Notes under the pieces: generated by a model
What the model saw: only the letters and a program-made list of their open reading frames with translations
The model's database searches: none
What the model was told of the DNA's origin: nothing
Program-made: the position numbers and the translations under genes
In this document: positions 1 to 9,097 of the stretch, piece after piece
Layout of the letters: every line of letters begins with the position of its first letter
Numbering within the stretch: the stretch's first letter is position 1
Assembly (NCBI GenBank): GCA_028023455.1
Contig: JAQFVV010000254.1
Location: forward strand, 124,001 to 188,000
Reading direction: 5' to 3'
DNA length: 64,000 nt
Origin: Epiperipatus broadwayi
Taxonomy: Eukaryota > Onychophora > Udeonychophora > Euonychophora > Peripatidae

Positions 1-420
1 ATTTTTATTGCGATATATATATATATAATGATTAAGAAAACATTGGAAAGATTAAATCTTTATTAAAATTTTAGCTTATTTTTAAATAAGAATGCAAAAG
101 TATTTTTATGTCAGATGATATTAAATTTGATGAAAAATATATAAATATTGTATTATGTAAAAATATAATCATAAAAATATTAAATTATACATGGCATTCG
201 TTGTTTCTATTCTAACAAAATGTTTAAACATAAGTAATAATGAAGATACAAATATAAATCCTTTATTAAATTAAGTTCTTAATATTACAATCCAATTTCA
301 TGTTCTATTATGAGTAAACAAAGATAGATAATGACGGTTATTAGCATTTCTACCAACCGTCACATACGAATTAAAACAAAACTATTTCCCCCATTTCCTT
401 TTTTTTTTCTATTTTATATA
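1..420. other. AT-rich, no feature recognised
   Basis: I see no coding region, RNA or clear repeat structure here; only a short TA run near position 15. Confidence 0.5.
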
Positions 421-1042
421 AAATGATAATATATAGAATATATGAGCACAGAATTTCACACGACCCACCACTCTCCTAACACTGATACACTTGAACACAC
501 ATAAGTTGAAAAGATAAATAATCACCAATACACGTATTTCGTGCTAAACCAGCAATCACCAGTTGATCCAGATTACCACCTCTACACATATAAGCAATAA
601 GTGCTCAGATATATATTAAGATAGCCAATCTTCATACTTTAATGGACAGGCATCAATCCACTTCACATTCCAACTTTTCAACCGTCCATCCAATTGAAAA
701 TCTGATGATGGAATGCTCAAAGGCCATCCTGAGGGTGCGATTCTCATCACACTCATGTTGACCTAAAGTCAATCTGACCACTTATGGACAGGACTTTATC
801 CATTTAATACATATATGAAGGGTGGGCAGACGACATGTCTACTATGTAATAACTGAAATACAAACTTATTATATACCTGTATTAATATATGTAATATATA
901 GGGTATATGGCGATTATTTATCTTTTCGACATATATGTGTTCAAGTGTATCGGTGTTATGAGATAGAGTGAAGAGTGGTGGATCATGTGAAAATCTGTGC
1001 TCATATACTCTATATATTACATATATTGATACAGGTATAAAA
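421..1042. repeat. Family C fold-back repeat with long inverted ends
   Basis: The left end (about 421-530) and right end (about 895-1042) are imperfect inverted copies. Both contain TATGAGCACAG, a TTTCACA(C/T)GA(C/T)C block and a block reading as AAAAGATAAATAATC. Between them lies unrelated-looking filler with a hammerhead-like motif on the minus strand (525-566). Related copies are at about 3830-4060, 24070-24540 and 28390-28720. No coding capacity is visible, so the element must be non-autonomous. A MITE-like DNA element or a non-autonomous retroelement are both possible, and I cannot define exact ends or a target-site duplication. Confidence 0.7.
525..566 (-). ncRNA. Hammerhead ribozyme-like motif (family C, copy 1)
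   Basis: Read on the minus strand, helix I strand TCAA is followed by CTGGTGA, which is one change from the CTGANGA core. Then come a stem-loop with TGCT/AGCA pairing around GGTTT, GAA, the near-palindrome ATACGTGT, A as the cleavage nucleotide, and TTGG closing helix I. The substituted core base suggests this copy is inactive. Its value is in the comparison with the copies at 3951, 24375 and 28442. Confidence 0.55.
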
Positions 1043-1660
1043 TGATAAGTAAAAAGACATGTGGATTAGGGAAGGAGTTTACTTTGTTGAAATAATTTAC
1101 ACCACAATCACAGTTCAAATTAACACAATAATGTTTACTCATAATATATATATACAGTAACCACTTGTAAAAGAGAATGGCCATTTCAACTACATAGTAA
1201 AAAAAAGGATAAAATAATCTGCTCTAGAGATCAACATTGTGATGCCTTTACAAACCATTCTGTAAATTACAAATATGTCAATTTTCCCATTTATTTGATA
1301 TTTTGTGATACTGTCTTTTAATGTCTTCAGAAGAAATGTTTTATTTGTGAAATACTTTAACACCATGCCCAATTCTATGTCTCCTATATATTATATTCTC
1401 TTCCATTTCTTCCCAATGGGAACAATATAACTTCTCTTTATTATGTCATTGAGAAAATCCTTATAACATAAACAAGTTTTATCGTTCCCATAGCAACCAT
1501 GCTCAGATTTATCATTAAACACTTCTTTAGGAAGTTGTGCGGTGCTCACTTATTTTACACGCCCAATTTAAGAAAGATGTAAATTTACAGTAGTGGACTT
1601 TCACATCCAGCAAGTTGGAAAAGAAGTTGATTGTTTTTATGATCTTGCTAGTATATTTTT
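1043..1660. other. AT-rich, no feature recognised
   Basis: Short open frames at 1190-1372 (minus) and 1593-1775 (plus) show no family resemblance. The second runs straight through the hairpin at 1670-1738, so neither is supported as a gene. Confidence 0.5.
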
Positions 1661-1669
1661 AAAATTTTA

Positions 1670-1738
1670 TAGAAGTCGAACTCCGATAATGCGCTATTAC
1701 TTTAAATATTATAGCACATTACCGGAGTTCGACTTCCA
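1670..1738. repeat. Near-perfect short hairpin
   Basis: The arm with GAAGTCGAACTCCG (1672-1685) is mirrored by CGGAGTTCGACTTC (1723-1736). Pairing continues inward through AATGCGCTATT against ATAGCACATT, with a loop of about 12 bases. It could be a tiny MITE or the core of one. No coding content. Confidence 0.75.
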
Positions 1739-2201
1739 TCTAATATTTCAAGATTTTCAGAGTATTTTTAGATGAAATTTTTGTAACGCTTTTATAATGG
1801 GTTGCTTTAATCATTCCTTTTGCTTTTGAATGGAAACATTTTTTTTCCACAACAATTACAAAAAAACCTTTGGGCTAAACTCTATTAATCATTTTCAGAA
1901 CCAGCAATTAGTTATTAATTTATTAATCCATATAGAATCAACTTTTCTATTTTATTTTCCAATTTATTAATTTAAATTTAAACATTAATTATTGTGGTTA
2001 TAAATAACATTTTTAGATTCAAAAGAAAAAGAAATACGAGTTGACTATCTTTATAATTATAATTAAGATTATTTATAAATGGAGACACTTAATACGAGAT
2101 TTTTTTTTTACAGGTGACTTTGAATTTATATATAGTTATAGTAACGTTTTATCTTTCTTTTCTTTTCTTTTTGACAATTTCAGTATTACTTTTACATTTG
2201 T

Positions 2202-2325
2202 TTAATTAGAAAGAGAAAAACTTTAAACTTTTTCCACATGCGCTATAAACATTTGTATAATAGCCAAACTTATACAAATGTTTAAGGCGCATATAGAAAA
2301 AGGTTAAAACCTTCTTTCTAATTAT
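2202..2325. repeat. Inverted repeat of about 55-bp arms
   Basis: The left arm, running from TAATTAGAAAG through CATGCGCTATAAACATTTG, pairs with the right arm ending in CTTTCTAATTA. The spacer is about 9 bases. The arm contents include CAAATGTTTAAGGCGC against GCGCTATAAACATTTG. It is probably a MITE-like fold-back element with no coding content. Confidence 0.75.
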
Positions 2326-2692
2326 GTACTGCCTGTACGCTCGATAAATAATTAGAACGTTATATTTATTGTTTAAATAAAAACAAAGGATTGTAAAACA
2401 TTAATTATAAACCAAATAGTAGCCTTCTAATTTTATTACATTTGTGCGTATTTATCTATATAATAATGATGAAAACCGTGAGTACATAACAAAAATAATT
2501 GTCTTGATACATGTAAATGTCTTTGTGTATTTATGTCAGTATTTCAAAATTATAGTTATAATTATTAATGTACTATTACCCTTTCGAGCTAATTCTATTA
2601 TATATGTGTGTATATACATGTAATATGCATATACACTATTATACTCTAAAACTGCCATTATTACAAACATTATAAAGATAACAAAGCAACAG

Positions 2693-2779
2693 GTATACTT
2701 TAATATTTATTTTAGTATCCTAGAATTTTTTAATGCAGTAAAAGTATATTAGGACACTGAAATAAATATTAAAACATAC
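2693..2779. repeat. Short inverted repeat, 29-bp arms
   Basis: GTATACTTTAATATTTATTT at 2693 is the reverse complement, with few mismatches, of the segment ending in AAACATAC at 2779. The loop is about 29 bases. This is an isolated fold-back unit. Confidence 0.7.
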
Positions 2780-3720
2780 ATTCTACTATAATTTTATATA
2801 TTATATATATATTACATTAAAATGTAATAAGAAGTTTCGAATATAATAATCTAGATGAAAATTACAATGCAAACTGATATCACAAGGTTTAATAATAATG
2901 ATAGTATTTGTCTGAGCCATATTAAGCCTAAAATGAAAACACTTTTAGCTTAACTCACAATGGTTTCTATAGATTATTGCATGCCTTAATTTTATAGAAT
3001 TTTTAAAATTGAGCAGATGCCCATCTATGTACTTACCTAGATGTGTCTATATTTGGTAAAATCAAACTAATTTGAATTTAGCTCTCATAGTACAATTTTT
3101 ATGCTCCTTTTTTGGAAAGCAGTATCTCATACCATTTGTAATCTAAATAAAAGTAAATGTTCTTTATGTTTTGCAAATTATCATTATTTCTTTTTACTTT
3201 TATAGACAAATATTTTAATATTTATTGTAAATAATATTTATAATAAGAAGAAGCAAATTCATTTCATTATAATAACTCATTATAAGAAAGCAATCAATTG
3301 ATTTTAGCTGACAAGCCATTTTAAACAAAAGCAATTCTTTTTATTTCTTAATTTTTGTGATTTATGGTTAAGTTTCATTATTTGTTTTTTGTACTAATTT
3401 GTTAATAGTTATTGTAAATAATGCATATAATAAAAAAATCAAATTTAGAACAATTATATAAAACAAATACTTTTTTTTAGAATAAGTATATGATATCATT
3501 GGTAGAATTTATATTTAAACCACATTCTAGCCATTCTATGTTAATATACTATTTAATATGAGAGAAATGAATTGGACATCAATAATTTAAAAGTCAATCA
3601 TTTTTGTGACTTTTCCTAAGCAACCAAATATCCTCACAGATAGATATATTAATTAAAATTTTTTTAATTATCTATACATATAAAATAAACAGATCAAAAA
3701 CTGGAATCTCATCAACAGAT
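2780..3720. other. AT-rich, no feature recognised
   Basis: I find no coding region, RNA gene or repeat that recurs elsewhere in the window. Confidence 0.5.
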
Positions 3721-3829
3721 TCAAGACAGTCTATGGCCATTGTGCTCATCTATTTCATAAATGGAGTTTATTAGCCACTTATTTTTAAAAATATGGACAA
3801 ATACAAACTGTAAATAACATTTAATGAAT

Positions 3830-4270
3830 AATATTTTTGTAATGTAATTTTCACTATACCACTCACATAAAACAGGGGCTGATTCCTATCCACTTTTAAT
3901 GAGCTTATGTAATGATGTATCATAAACATATGTAAAAAAGATGTATGATTCCCAAGATGCACATTTCATGCTGAACCAGTACTCATCAGTTGGCCCACAC
4001 CACAATCACTTACACATATCTTTATGTTTGAGTACATATAGATAACCAATTACTACAGTTTAATTGATAAGTGTCAAACTTACTACCTTACAACTTTGTC
4101 ACAAACCATTTAATGGAGATATATTAATAATTTTATTAGTCATTAATTAAAGTAGAGATTATCCACTTAATAAATTACACCATAGGAATATTATCTGTTA
4201 ATGAATGACTAATAAAAATAATTATACATCAGAATGTTAATGACTATCAGATTTATGGCTTCAATAGTTA
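3830..4270. repeat. Family C partial copy plus adjoining inverted repeat
   Basis: About 3830-4060 matches family C in reverse orientation, including the ATTTCATGCTGAACCAGTAC block that contains the hammerhead motif. From about 4080 to 4270 there is a second imperfect inverted repeat built on TTATTAGTCATTAATTAA and AATGACTAATAAAAATAATT. A related stretch recurs at about 8800-8930. No coding content. Confidence 0.6.
3951..3995 (-). ncRNA. Hammerhead ribozyme-like motif (family C, best core)
   Basis: On the minus strand the order is helix I strand CCAA, an intact CTGATGA, and a helix II hairpin GTACT/AGCAT around GGTTC. GAA follows, then the perfect 8-base palindrome ATGTGCAT as helix III (ending in the required U), C as the cleavage nucleotide, and TTGG, which pairs exactly with CCAA. 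All conserved core positions of a type I hammerhead are present. Helix II is the weak point, with two non-Watson-Crick pairs. The palindromic helix III predicts cleavage as a dimer. Activity is inferred, not shown. Confidence 0.7.
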
Positions 4271-4696
4271 TCTCTATAGGTTTCTTTATAATAACTTATT
4301 AATAATTAAGCTGTCTAAATCTGTGTAACCAACACTGGATTTAAAATTCACTATCAACAACTTCTCTGCCAAGCAGATTTTTCAAGTGCTTGCATCACAA
4401 TACACCCACATATATGTATAATTTCATATTATTATTTTCTGTATGGGTGAAGTATGTTGATGATACCTTTGTTATTTAACCCCATGATAAGCTTGCTTTT
4501 GACAACTTTTTTAAAAAAATTTAAACTCTTTTCACATGGAGTTCACTATAGAAATAGAAAATAATAACCCACATTCATTCTTATATGTTTGATTGAAAGA
4601 AAAAATGATGTTTTTTTATCCCATGATATATATAGAAAACAGCACACACAGGGAGATATTTACATTTTTTATTATCATCCAGCACAATTATTTTCA

Positions 4697-5769
4697 CAAA
4701 CGCAAAACTCCATACAGTAGCAGCATTCAGGGCAAGGTAGAATAATCAATGGGTGCAGAAAAATTTGTGCATCGAATATCCCTGACTAGTTTCTAGCTTG
4801 TAGCTTTCATCAGTGAGGACCCTTGGATCTGAGAACACTGCAGCTAGATCTTAGGATCTAATGCAACTCTCCAGCAGCTACTTTTTATTTTTTTAGTTAA
4901 CTATACAGCTTTGAGTCCAAAATGAAAACACAATAATGTGTTTAATTTGAGATTAATTATTTGTATAGTCATATAGACCTGAGCTCAATTCAGCATCTAC
5001 ACATTTTGGTGCCTTTGTTTCTTTAATAACTACAGTCACCATAATCCTATTGTGCAGGGTTGGTATTATTCCACTAAACATCACATGTTCATCATTCTTC
5101 ATGCTTAGACAAGCTGATAACACTGAGTAAAACCTCTGCATACAGTAGGGCCTCTCAATGCAAGTGAGAGTAATCAATGTTTTCAGAAAGGTTTGTGTAA
5201 AAAATCACTACCTAGTGCCTACTTATCCAATATCTCCAGACTAGTCATCAGTAAGGAGCCTTGGATTTTATGCACCAACCTTTTTGCATCCATTGATTAC
5301 TCTGGTTTGCAATGAATGACATTACTGTACAGAGTTTTGGTACTGTGTTATTAGCTTGTACAAGCATAAAAAATGGATGATCACATGATGTTTAGTCATG
5401 CCAAAGACATCAAAATGTATAGATGTTGAACTGAATTCAGATCTATATGATTATACAAGCAAATCAGCTTGAATTGAAAACATTATAGCTTTCATTTTGC
5501 ACTCAAACTGTATAAAGTAAAAAAGTAAACGGTGGCTGCTGAATGATTTCATAGAAAGTGCAATGCTCTCAGATCCAAGGTTCCTCACTGATTAAATCAA
5601 CAAGCTTGGAACTAGTCTGGGGATATTGAATGAGTAGGCACTAGATAGAGATTTTATGCACAAACCTTTCTCCATTCATTGATTACTCTGACTTGCATTG
5701 AGTGGTGCTACTGCATGAAGAGTGTAAGCATAAAGAATGGTGATCATGTGATGTTTAGTGATTTAACAT
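4697..5769. mobile_element. Family A fold-back element inserted in the PLE
   Basis: The insertion is bounded by an 11-bp direct repeat AATTATTTTCA at 4686-4696 and 5770-5780, and removing one copy rejoins the PLE. The family end is recognised by TGATCATGTGATGTTTAGTG at the right side. Internal blocks recur at about 17875, 29660, 53310 and 58010: CTCCATACAGTAG, AATCAATGG, the hammerhead core, and GGATGAGTAGGCACTAGAT. Within the insertion these blocks occur in both orientations (minus near 4710-4870 and 5100-5270, plus near 5570-5765), so this is a compound inverted arrangement. No ORF of its own is apparent. The target-site duplication shows it moved as a unit. Confidence 0.8.
4779..4819 (-). 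ncRNA. Hammerhead ribozyme-like motif (family A, in PLE insertion)
   Basis: On the minus strand the order is TCCTCA (helix I), CTGATGA, helix II AAGC/GCTA around TACAA with an A-A mismatch at its base, GAA, the palindrome ACTAGT (helix III), C, then AGGGA. The last segment is one base shorter than the TGGGGA of other copies, so helix I is irregular. The core is intact. Confidence 0.6.
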
Positions 5770-6654
5770 AATTATTTTCAGTGGCAAAAACATTGTTGGA
5801 GAAAACTAAGAGACTTTTTGTTGACAGCCATATTGACCAGGAAATTTCTACTACTAGAAAAAAAACTTCTACGTGCAATCATTTTGATCCTTCAATTATT
5901 AATAGGGATTTTCCAGATATTCAAGAAAAAAGATTTTGATATTTCAGAAAATTAAAACAGTTCTGCCTTATATAAAGGGAGTAACTGATAAAATTGGTAA
6001 TGCTTTAAAGAAAAATAATATCCACATAATATACTGCTTTTTTAAAAAATTAATGAAATATTTCCATGCTCTAAAGATATAATTTCTTTGGAATGTCATG
6101 ATATGTATAAAATTCTATTCAGAGTTTGTTCACATTCATACATTGGACAGACCAATCATAGAATAAATATAAGGAAGGAAGAACATTTTATTCTTAAAGA
6201 GAAATCCAATTCATCAGCTATTCAGTCACACATTGAATTAACTAATCATGAGATCAATTTTAATAAAACATGTAATTTGGTAATAATTGAGTAGGACCAG
6301 AGATTGCTAAGGAAATCTGTACAGATTTGTAAAAGGTTCAAGTACATAAATGAGAAATGTGAATTGAAAAAATAATCAATAGTTAGAAAAAGCTATTGGA
6401 GGAGAATTTATTATCTAAAACTTCTCAACCAATAAAATTTGAGTATAAGGGGAAGGAAAAGGTAATGATTTTAAATCTAGCACACATTATTATGATTTGC
6501 GAAAGAAGCAGCTCTGAGAAAATTATTTTTACTGCACTGTAACATCAAGCTATTTAGCTATTTTATTTTTACAACATGGAATCTACTGAATATAATATAA
6601 AATCATCATTCAGCCATGAGAATATTGGGATTCACACATATATATATATATATA

Positions 6655-7617
6655 TGTCATATTATTATTACTATTTGCGGGATATTCCATGTAGTGAAAA
6701 AGCTAAATGCTGACGTTTCAGTACAATATCAAGTACCTTCCTCAGAGCGTCCTCTTTCTCAAATCATAAGAATGCATGTGAGATTTAAAATCGTTTTTAT
6801 CATTTTCTTTCTCCTCATATTTAAATTCTATTGGTTGAGAAGTTTTAAAATTTATTTTCTCTTCCAATAGTTTCTTCCAAATGTTGTTAATCTTCTTTAA
6901 CTCACACCTTTCATTTATGCTCTTGGGCCTTTTAAAAATCTCTATAGCTTCTCTTAGCAATCTCTGGTCATATTGTTCAATTTTTGCTAAAATATTTGTT
7001 TTTTCAAAATTGATATCATGATTTGTTAATTTAATATGAGAATAAATAGCTGATGAATTGGATTTTTCTCTCACTGCCAGAATGTGTTCTTCCTTTCTAA
7101 TATTTATTCTACGATTAGTCTGTCCTATATATGTATGTGGACAGACCCTACATGGAATTTCATACACACCATGACACTCCAAAGCAATTTTATCTTTAGG
7201 AAGAGGAAATATTTCACTAATTTTTTTATAAGTAGTGTAAATTGTGTGAATATTATTATTCTTTAAAATGTTACCAATTCTATCAGTTACTCCTTTAATA
7301 TATGGCAAAAATGTCTTAATTTTTGATGTATCAAAATCTTTTTTCTTTTGATATGTATAAGCCCTATTAATAATTTTGTAATTAAAACCATTATGAAGGA
7401 GCATTTTATTAGTAGCAAAAAGGTCCCGGTGAAAATGGCTATCATCAGAAAGTCTCTTTATTCTTTCCAATAATGTCTTTGCCACTGAAAATAGTTGTGC
7501 AGGATGGTGATGAGAGGAAAAATGCAGATATCTCCCAGTGTGTGTTGGTTTTTTATATATACCATGGGATAAAGAACCATCTTCCCTTCTTTCAATCAAA
7601 ACATCTAAAAAAGGTAA
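6655..7617 (-). mobile_element. Young Penelope-like element, left arm of inverted pair
   Basis: This 5'-truncated PLE copy reads on the minus strand. It covers the end of the reverse transcriptase, the GIY-YIG endonuclease and the 3' noncoding tail with a hammerhead motif. It is nearly identical to the plus-strand copy at 7642-8607, and a 24-bp AT-rich spacer separates the two. The copies differ at scattered bases, for example CGGGATATTCCATG here against the complement of CATTCC-type variants in the other arm. They are therefore not a perfect mirror. The far end (6655) abuts the tail of the older PLE through a TA run. Confidence 0.85.
6709..6748 (-). ncRNA. PLE hammerhead ribozyme motif (left arm)
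   Basis: On the minus strand, directly at the stop of the PLE ORF, the order is GCT (helix I), CTGAGGA, helix II AGGTAC/GTACT around TTGATATT with one bulged G, GAA, the palindrome ACGT, C, AGC (helix I). Hammerheads in Penelope-like elements are established. The four-base palindromic helix III without a loop implies action as a dimer. Confidence 0.75.
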
Positions 7618-7641
7618 AAAAAAATAAATAATAATAATCAA
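6742..7641 (-). CDS. PLE polyprotein fragment: RT C-terminus plus GIY-YIG endonuclease
   Basis: A 299-codon open frame without stops. The start methionine lies in the AT-rich spacer and is a chance start; homologous sequence begins near residue 12 with FLDVLIERREDGSL. That segment is the part of a PLE reverse transcriptase just after the YVDD motif, which is absent here. Residues of about 30-45 (KKPTHTGRYLHFSSHHHP) are the conserved thumb-proximal motif. The GIY-YIG nuclease follows from about residue 157: CHGVYEIPCRVCPHTYIGQT, then the conserved R and E of NRRINIRKEEH, and later REAIEIFKRP. The linked cysteines (CHGVYEIPCRVC) fit the zinc-binding variant of PLE nucleases. The frame is intact but lacks the catalytic RT domain, so it cannot drive its own copying. 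Confidence 0.8.
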   Translation of the reverse strand: MIIIIYFFLPFLDVLIERREDGSLSHGIYKKPTHTGRYLHFSSHHHPAQLFSVAKTLLERIKRLSDDSHFHRDLFATNKMLLHNGFNYKIINRAYTYQKKKDFDTSKIKTFLPYIKGVTDRIGNILKNNNIHTIYTTYKKISEIFPLPKDKIALECHGVYEIPCRVCPHTYIGQTNRRINIRKEEHILAVREKSNSSAIYSHIKLTNHDINFEKTNILAKIEQYDQRLLREAIEIFKRPKSINERCELKKINNIWKKLLEEKINFKTSQPIEFKYEEKENDKNDFKSHMHSYDLRKRTL

Positions 7642-7659
7642 TTACCTTTTTTAGATGTT

Positions 7660-8520
7660 TTGATTGAAAGAAGGGAAGATGGTTCTTTATCCCATGGTAT
7701 ATATAAAAAACCAACACACACTGGGAGATATCTGCATTTTTCCTCTCATCACCATCCTGCACAACTATTTTCAGTGGCAAAGACATTATTGGATAGAACA
7801 AAGAGACTTTCTGATGATAGCCATTTTCACCGGGACCTTTTTGCTACTAATAAAATGCTTCTTCATAATGGTTTTAATTACAAAATTATTAATAGGGCTT
7901 ATACATATCAAAAGAAAAAAGATTTTGATACATCAAAAATTAAGACAATTTTGCCATATATTAAAGGAGTAACTGATAGAATTGGTAACATTTTAAAGAA
8001 TAATAATATTCACACAATTTACACTACTTATAAAAAAATTAGTGAAATATTTCCTCTCCCTACACGACGCTCTTCCGCTTTGGAGTGTCATGCTGTGTAT
8101 GAAATTCCATGTAGGGTCTGTCCACATACATATATAGGACAGACTAATCGTAGAATAAATATTAGAAAGGAAGAACACATTCTGGCAGTGAGAGAAAAAT
8201 CCAATTCATCAGCTATTTATTCTCATATTAAATTAACAAATCATGATATCAATTTTGAAAAAACAAATATTTTAGCAAAAATTGAACAATATGACCAGAG
8301 ATTGCTAAGAGAAGCTATAGAGATTTTTAAAAGGCCCAAGAGCATAAATGAAAGGTGTGAGTTAAAGAAGATTAACAACATTTGGAAGAAACTATTGGAA
8401 GAGAAAATAAATTTTAAAACTTCTCAACCAATAGAATTTAAATATGAGGAGAAAGAAAACGATAAAAACGATTTTAAATCTCACATGCATTCTTATGATT
8501 TGAGAAAGAGGACGCTCTGA
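7660..8520 (+). CDS. PLE polyprotein fragment with adapter-altered stretch
   Basis: A 286-codon frame equivalent to the left-arm ORF: RT thumb region at the start (residues about 1-35), a helical linker, then the GIY-YIG nuclease with YIGQTNRRINIRKEEH and REAIEIFKRP. It ends in DLRKRTL and stops inside the hammerhead core. Where the left arm reads PLPKDKIALECHGVYE, this copy reads PLPTRRSSALECHAVYE. The changed residues coincide with an Illumina adapter sequence (8058-8077) that keeps the frame by chance. The true genomic sequence here is probably that of the left arm. The RT catalytic region is absent, so this is a truncated copy. Confidence 0.8.
   Translation: MIERREDGSLSHGIYKKPTHTGRYLHFSSHHHPAQLFSVAKTLLDRTKRLSDDSHFHRDLFATNKMLLHNGFNYKIINRAYTYQKKKDFDTSKIKTILPYIKGVTDRIGNILKNNNIHTIYTTYKKISEIFPLPTRRSSALECHAVYEIPCRVCPHTYIGQTNRRINIRKEEHILAVREKSNSSAIYSHIKLTNHDINFEKTNILAKIEQYDQRLLREAIEIFKRPKSINERCELKKINNIWKKLLEEKINFKTSQPIEFKYEEKENDKNDFKSHMHSYDLRKRTL
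8058..8077 (+). other. Illumina adapter sequence embedded in the assembly
   Basis: CCCTACACGACGCTCTTCCG matches the standard Illumina read-1 adapter, and one further T on the left (8057) matches too. The homologous left arm carries ordinary PLE sequence at this point (encoding KDKIA), three bases shorter. This is almost certainly a sequencing or assembly artefact rather than biology. Confidence 0.92.
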
Positions 8521-8553
8521 GGAAGGTACTTGATATTGTACTGAAACGTCAGC
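8514..8553 (+). ncRNA. PLE hammerhead ribozyme motif (right arm)
   Basis: The order is GCT (8514-8516, helix I), CTGAGGA (8517-8523), helix II AGGTAC/GTACT with TTGATATT loop and one bulged G (8524-8542), GAA, the palindrome ACGT (8546-8549), C8550 as predicted cleavage nucleotide in a GTC triplet, AGC (8551-8553, helix I). The ORF stop codon TGA lies within the core. Helix I is short, with three pairs plus one further pair across a mismatch. Confidence 0.75.
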
Positions 8554-8799
8554 ATTTAGCTTTTTCACTACACGGAATATCCCACAAATAGTAATAATAA
8601 TATGACATCTTTTATCCGTGAAAACATTAGAATTAATATATATATATAGTAAAATTACAACATGTATTAGCATATTCAGTCTTGTTTGTTACATGAATAT
8701 GTTTAACATGTGTTATGAAATGTACATATTGAGGATCATATATCTTTTGTACATGTCTTTGATCATATGTTTATGATTACACCTCTCTACAAAATATTA

Positions 8800-9090
8800 A
8801 TAGTGGATAGAAACCAATTCTTACCTTATGTAAAAGTGGTGTAATGAAAACCTACACTACAGAAATATTATTCATTAAGTGAATAATCTCTAGTCTAATA
8901 AATGATTAATAAAAATTATTAAAGTGTTAAGTACCTCTTATTCATTTGAAAAGTAATGTCAGTATTTTAAATACATCCATAGTGTGAGAGATTGGCTTGA
9001 TTTCTGTAGTGATGAATGTTTGCAATATGCAATATGATAAAGCTAAGATGAAGGATAAACTTATTAAAAACAAGAACTTGAATATATATA
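8800..9090. repeat. Two repeat fragments (family C-adjacent and family E tail)
   Basis: About 8800-8935 resembles 4080-4260 (TAATAAATGATTAATAAAAATTATTAA and flanks). About 8990-9090 (TGTAGTGATGAATGTTTGCAATATG...) resembles the stretches at 50160-50240 and 62570-62650. No coding content. Confidence 0.45.
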
Positions 9091-9097
9091 TATATGG

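Larger units (their letters stand above)
4440..6640 (+). pseudogene. Old Penelope-like element, broken by a nested insertion
   Basis: This is the degraded 3' half of a PLE reverse transcriptase and its C-terminal GIY-YIG endonuclease. The reverse transcriptase catalytic motif reads W-V-K-Y-V-D-D-T-F at 4444-4470. It is followed by thumb-region sequence matching the young copies downstream, then by a family A element at 4697-5769. After that the PLE resumes (GGCAAAAACATTGTTGGAG) and runs through a GIY-YIG region, with YIGQTNHRINIRKEEH visible within 6088-6294. Stops and frameshifts interrupt the frame several times. After the stop, the noncoding tail (6513-6640) aligns with the tail of the young copy at 8517-8640 but has lost a readable hammerhead. 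The 5' part of the element is missing. Confidence 0.85.
7642..8607 (+). mobile_element. Young Penelope-like element, right arm of inverted pair
   Basis: This is the plus-strand partner of the copy at 6655-7617. It starts at the same RT codon (TTTTTTAGATGTTTTGATTG) and ends with the same tail (ATATGACA at about 8607). The protein differs by only a few residues from the left arm apart from the adapter-derived patch. PLEs are known to form tandem and inverted partial copies. A head-to-head join of two copies truncated at the same point could be biological or a fold-back assembly error. Confidence 0.85.

Noticed and set aside
7084-8178. Small frames at 7084-7266 (plus) and 7993-8178 (minus)
   Set aside because: They are antisense shadows of the two PLE arms.
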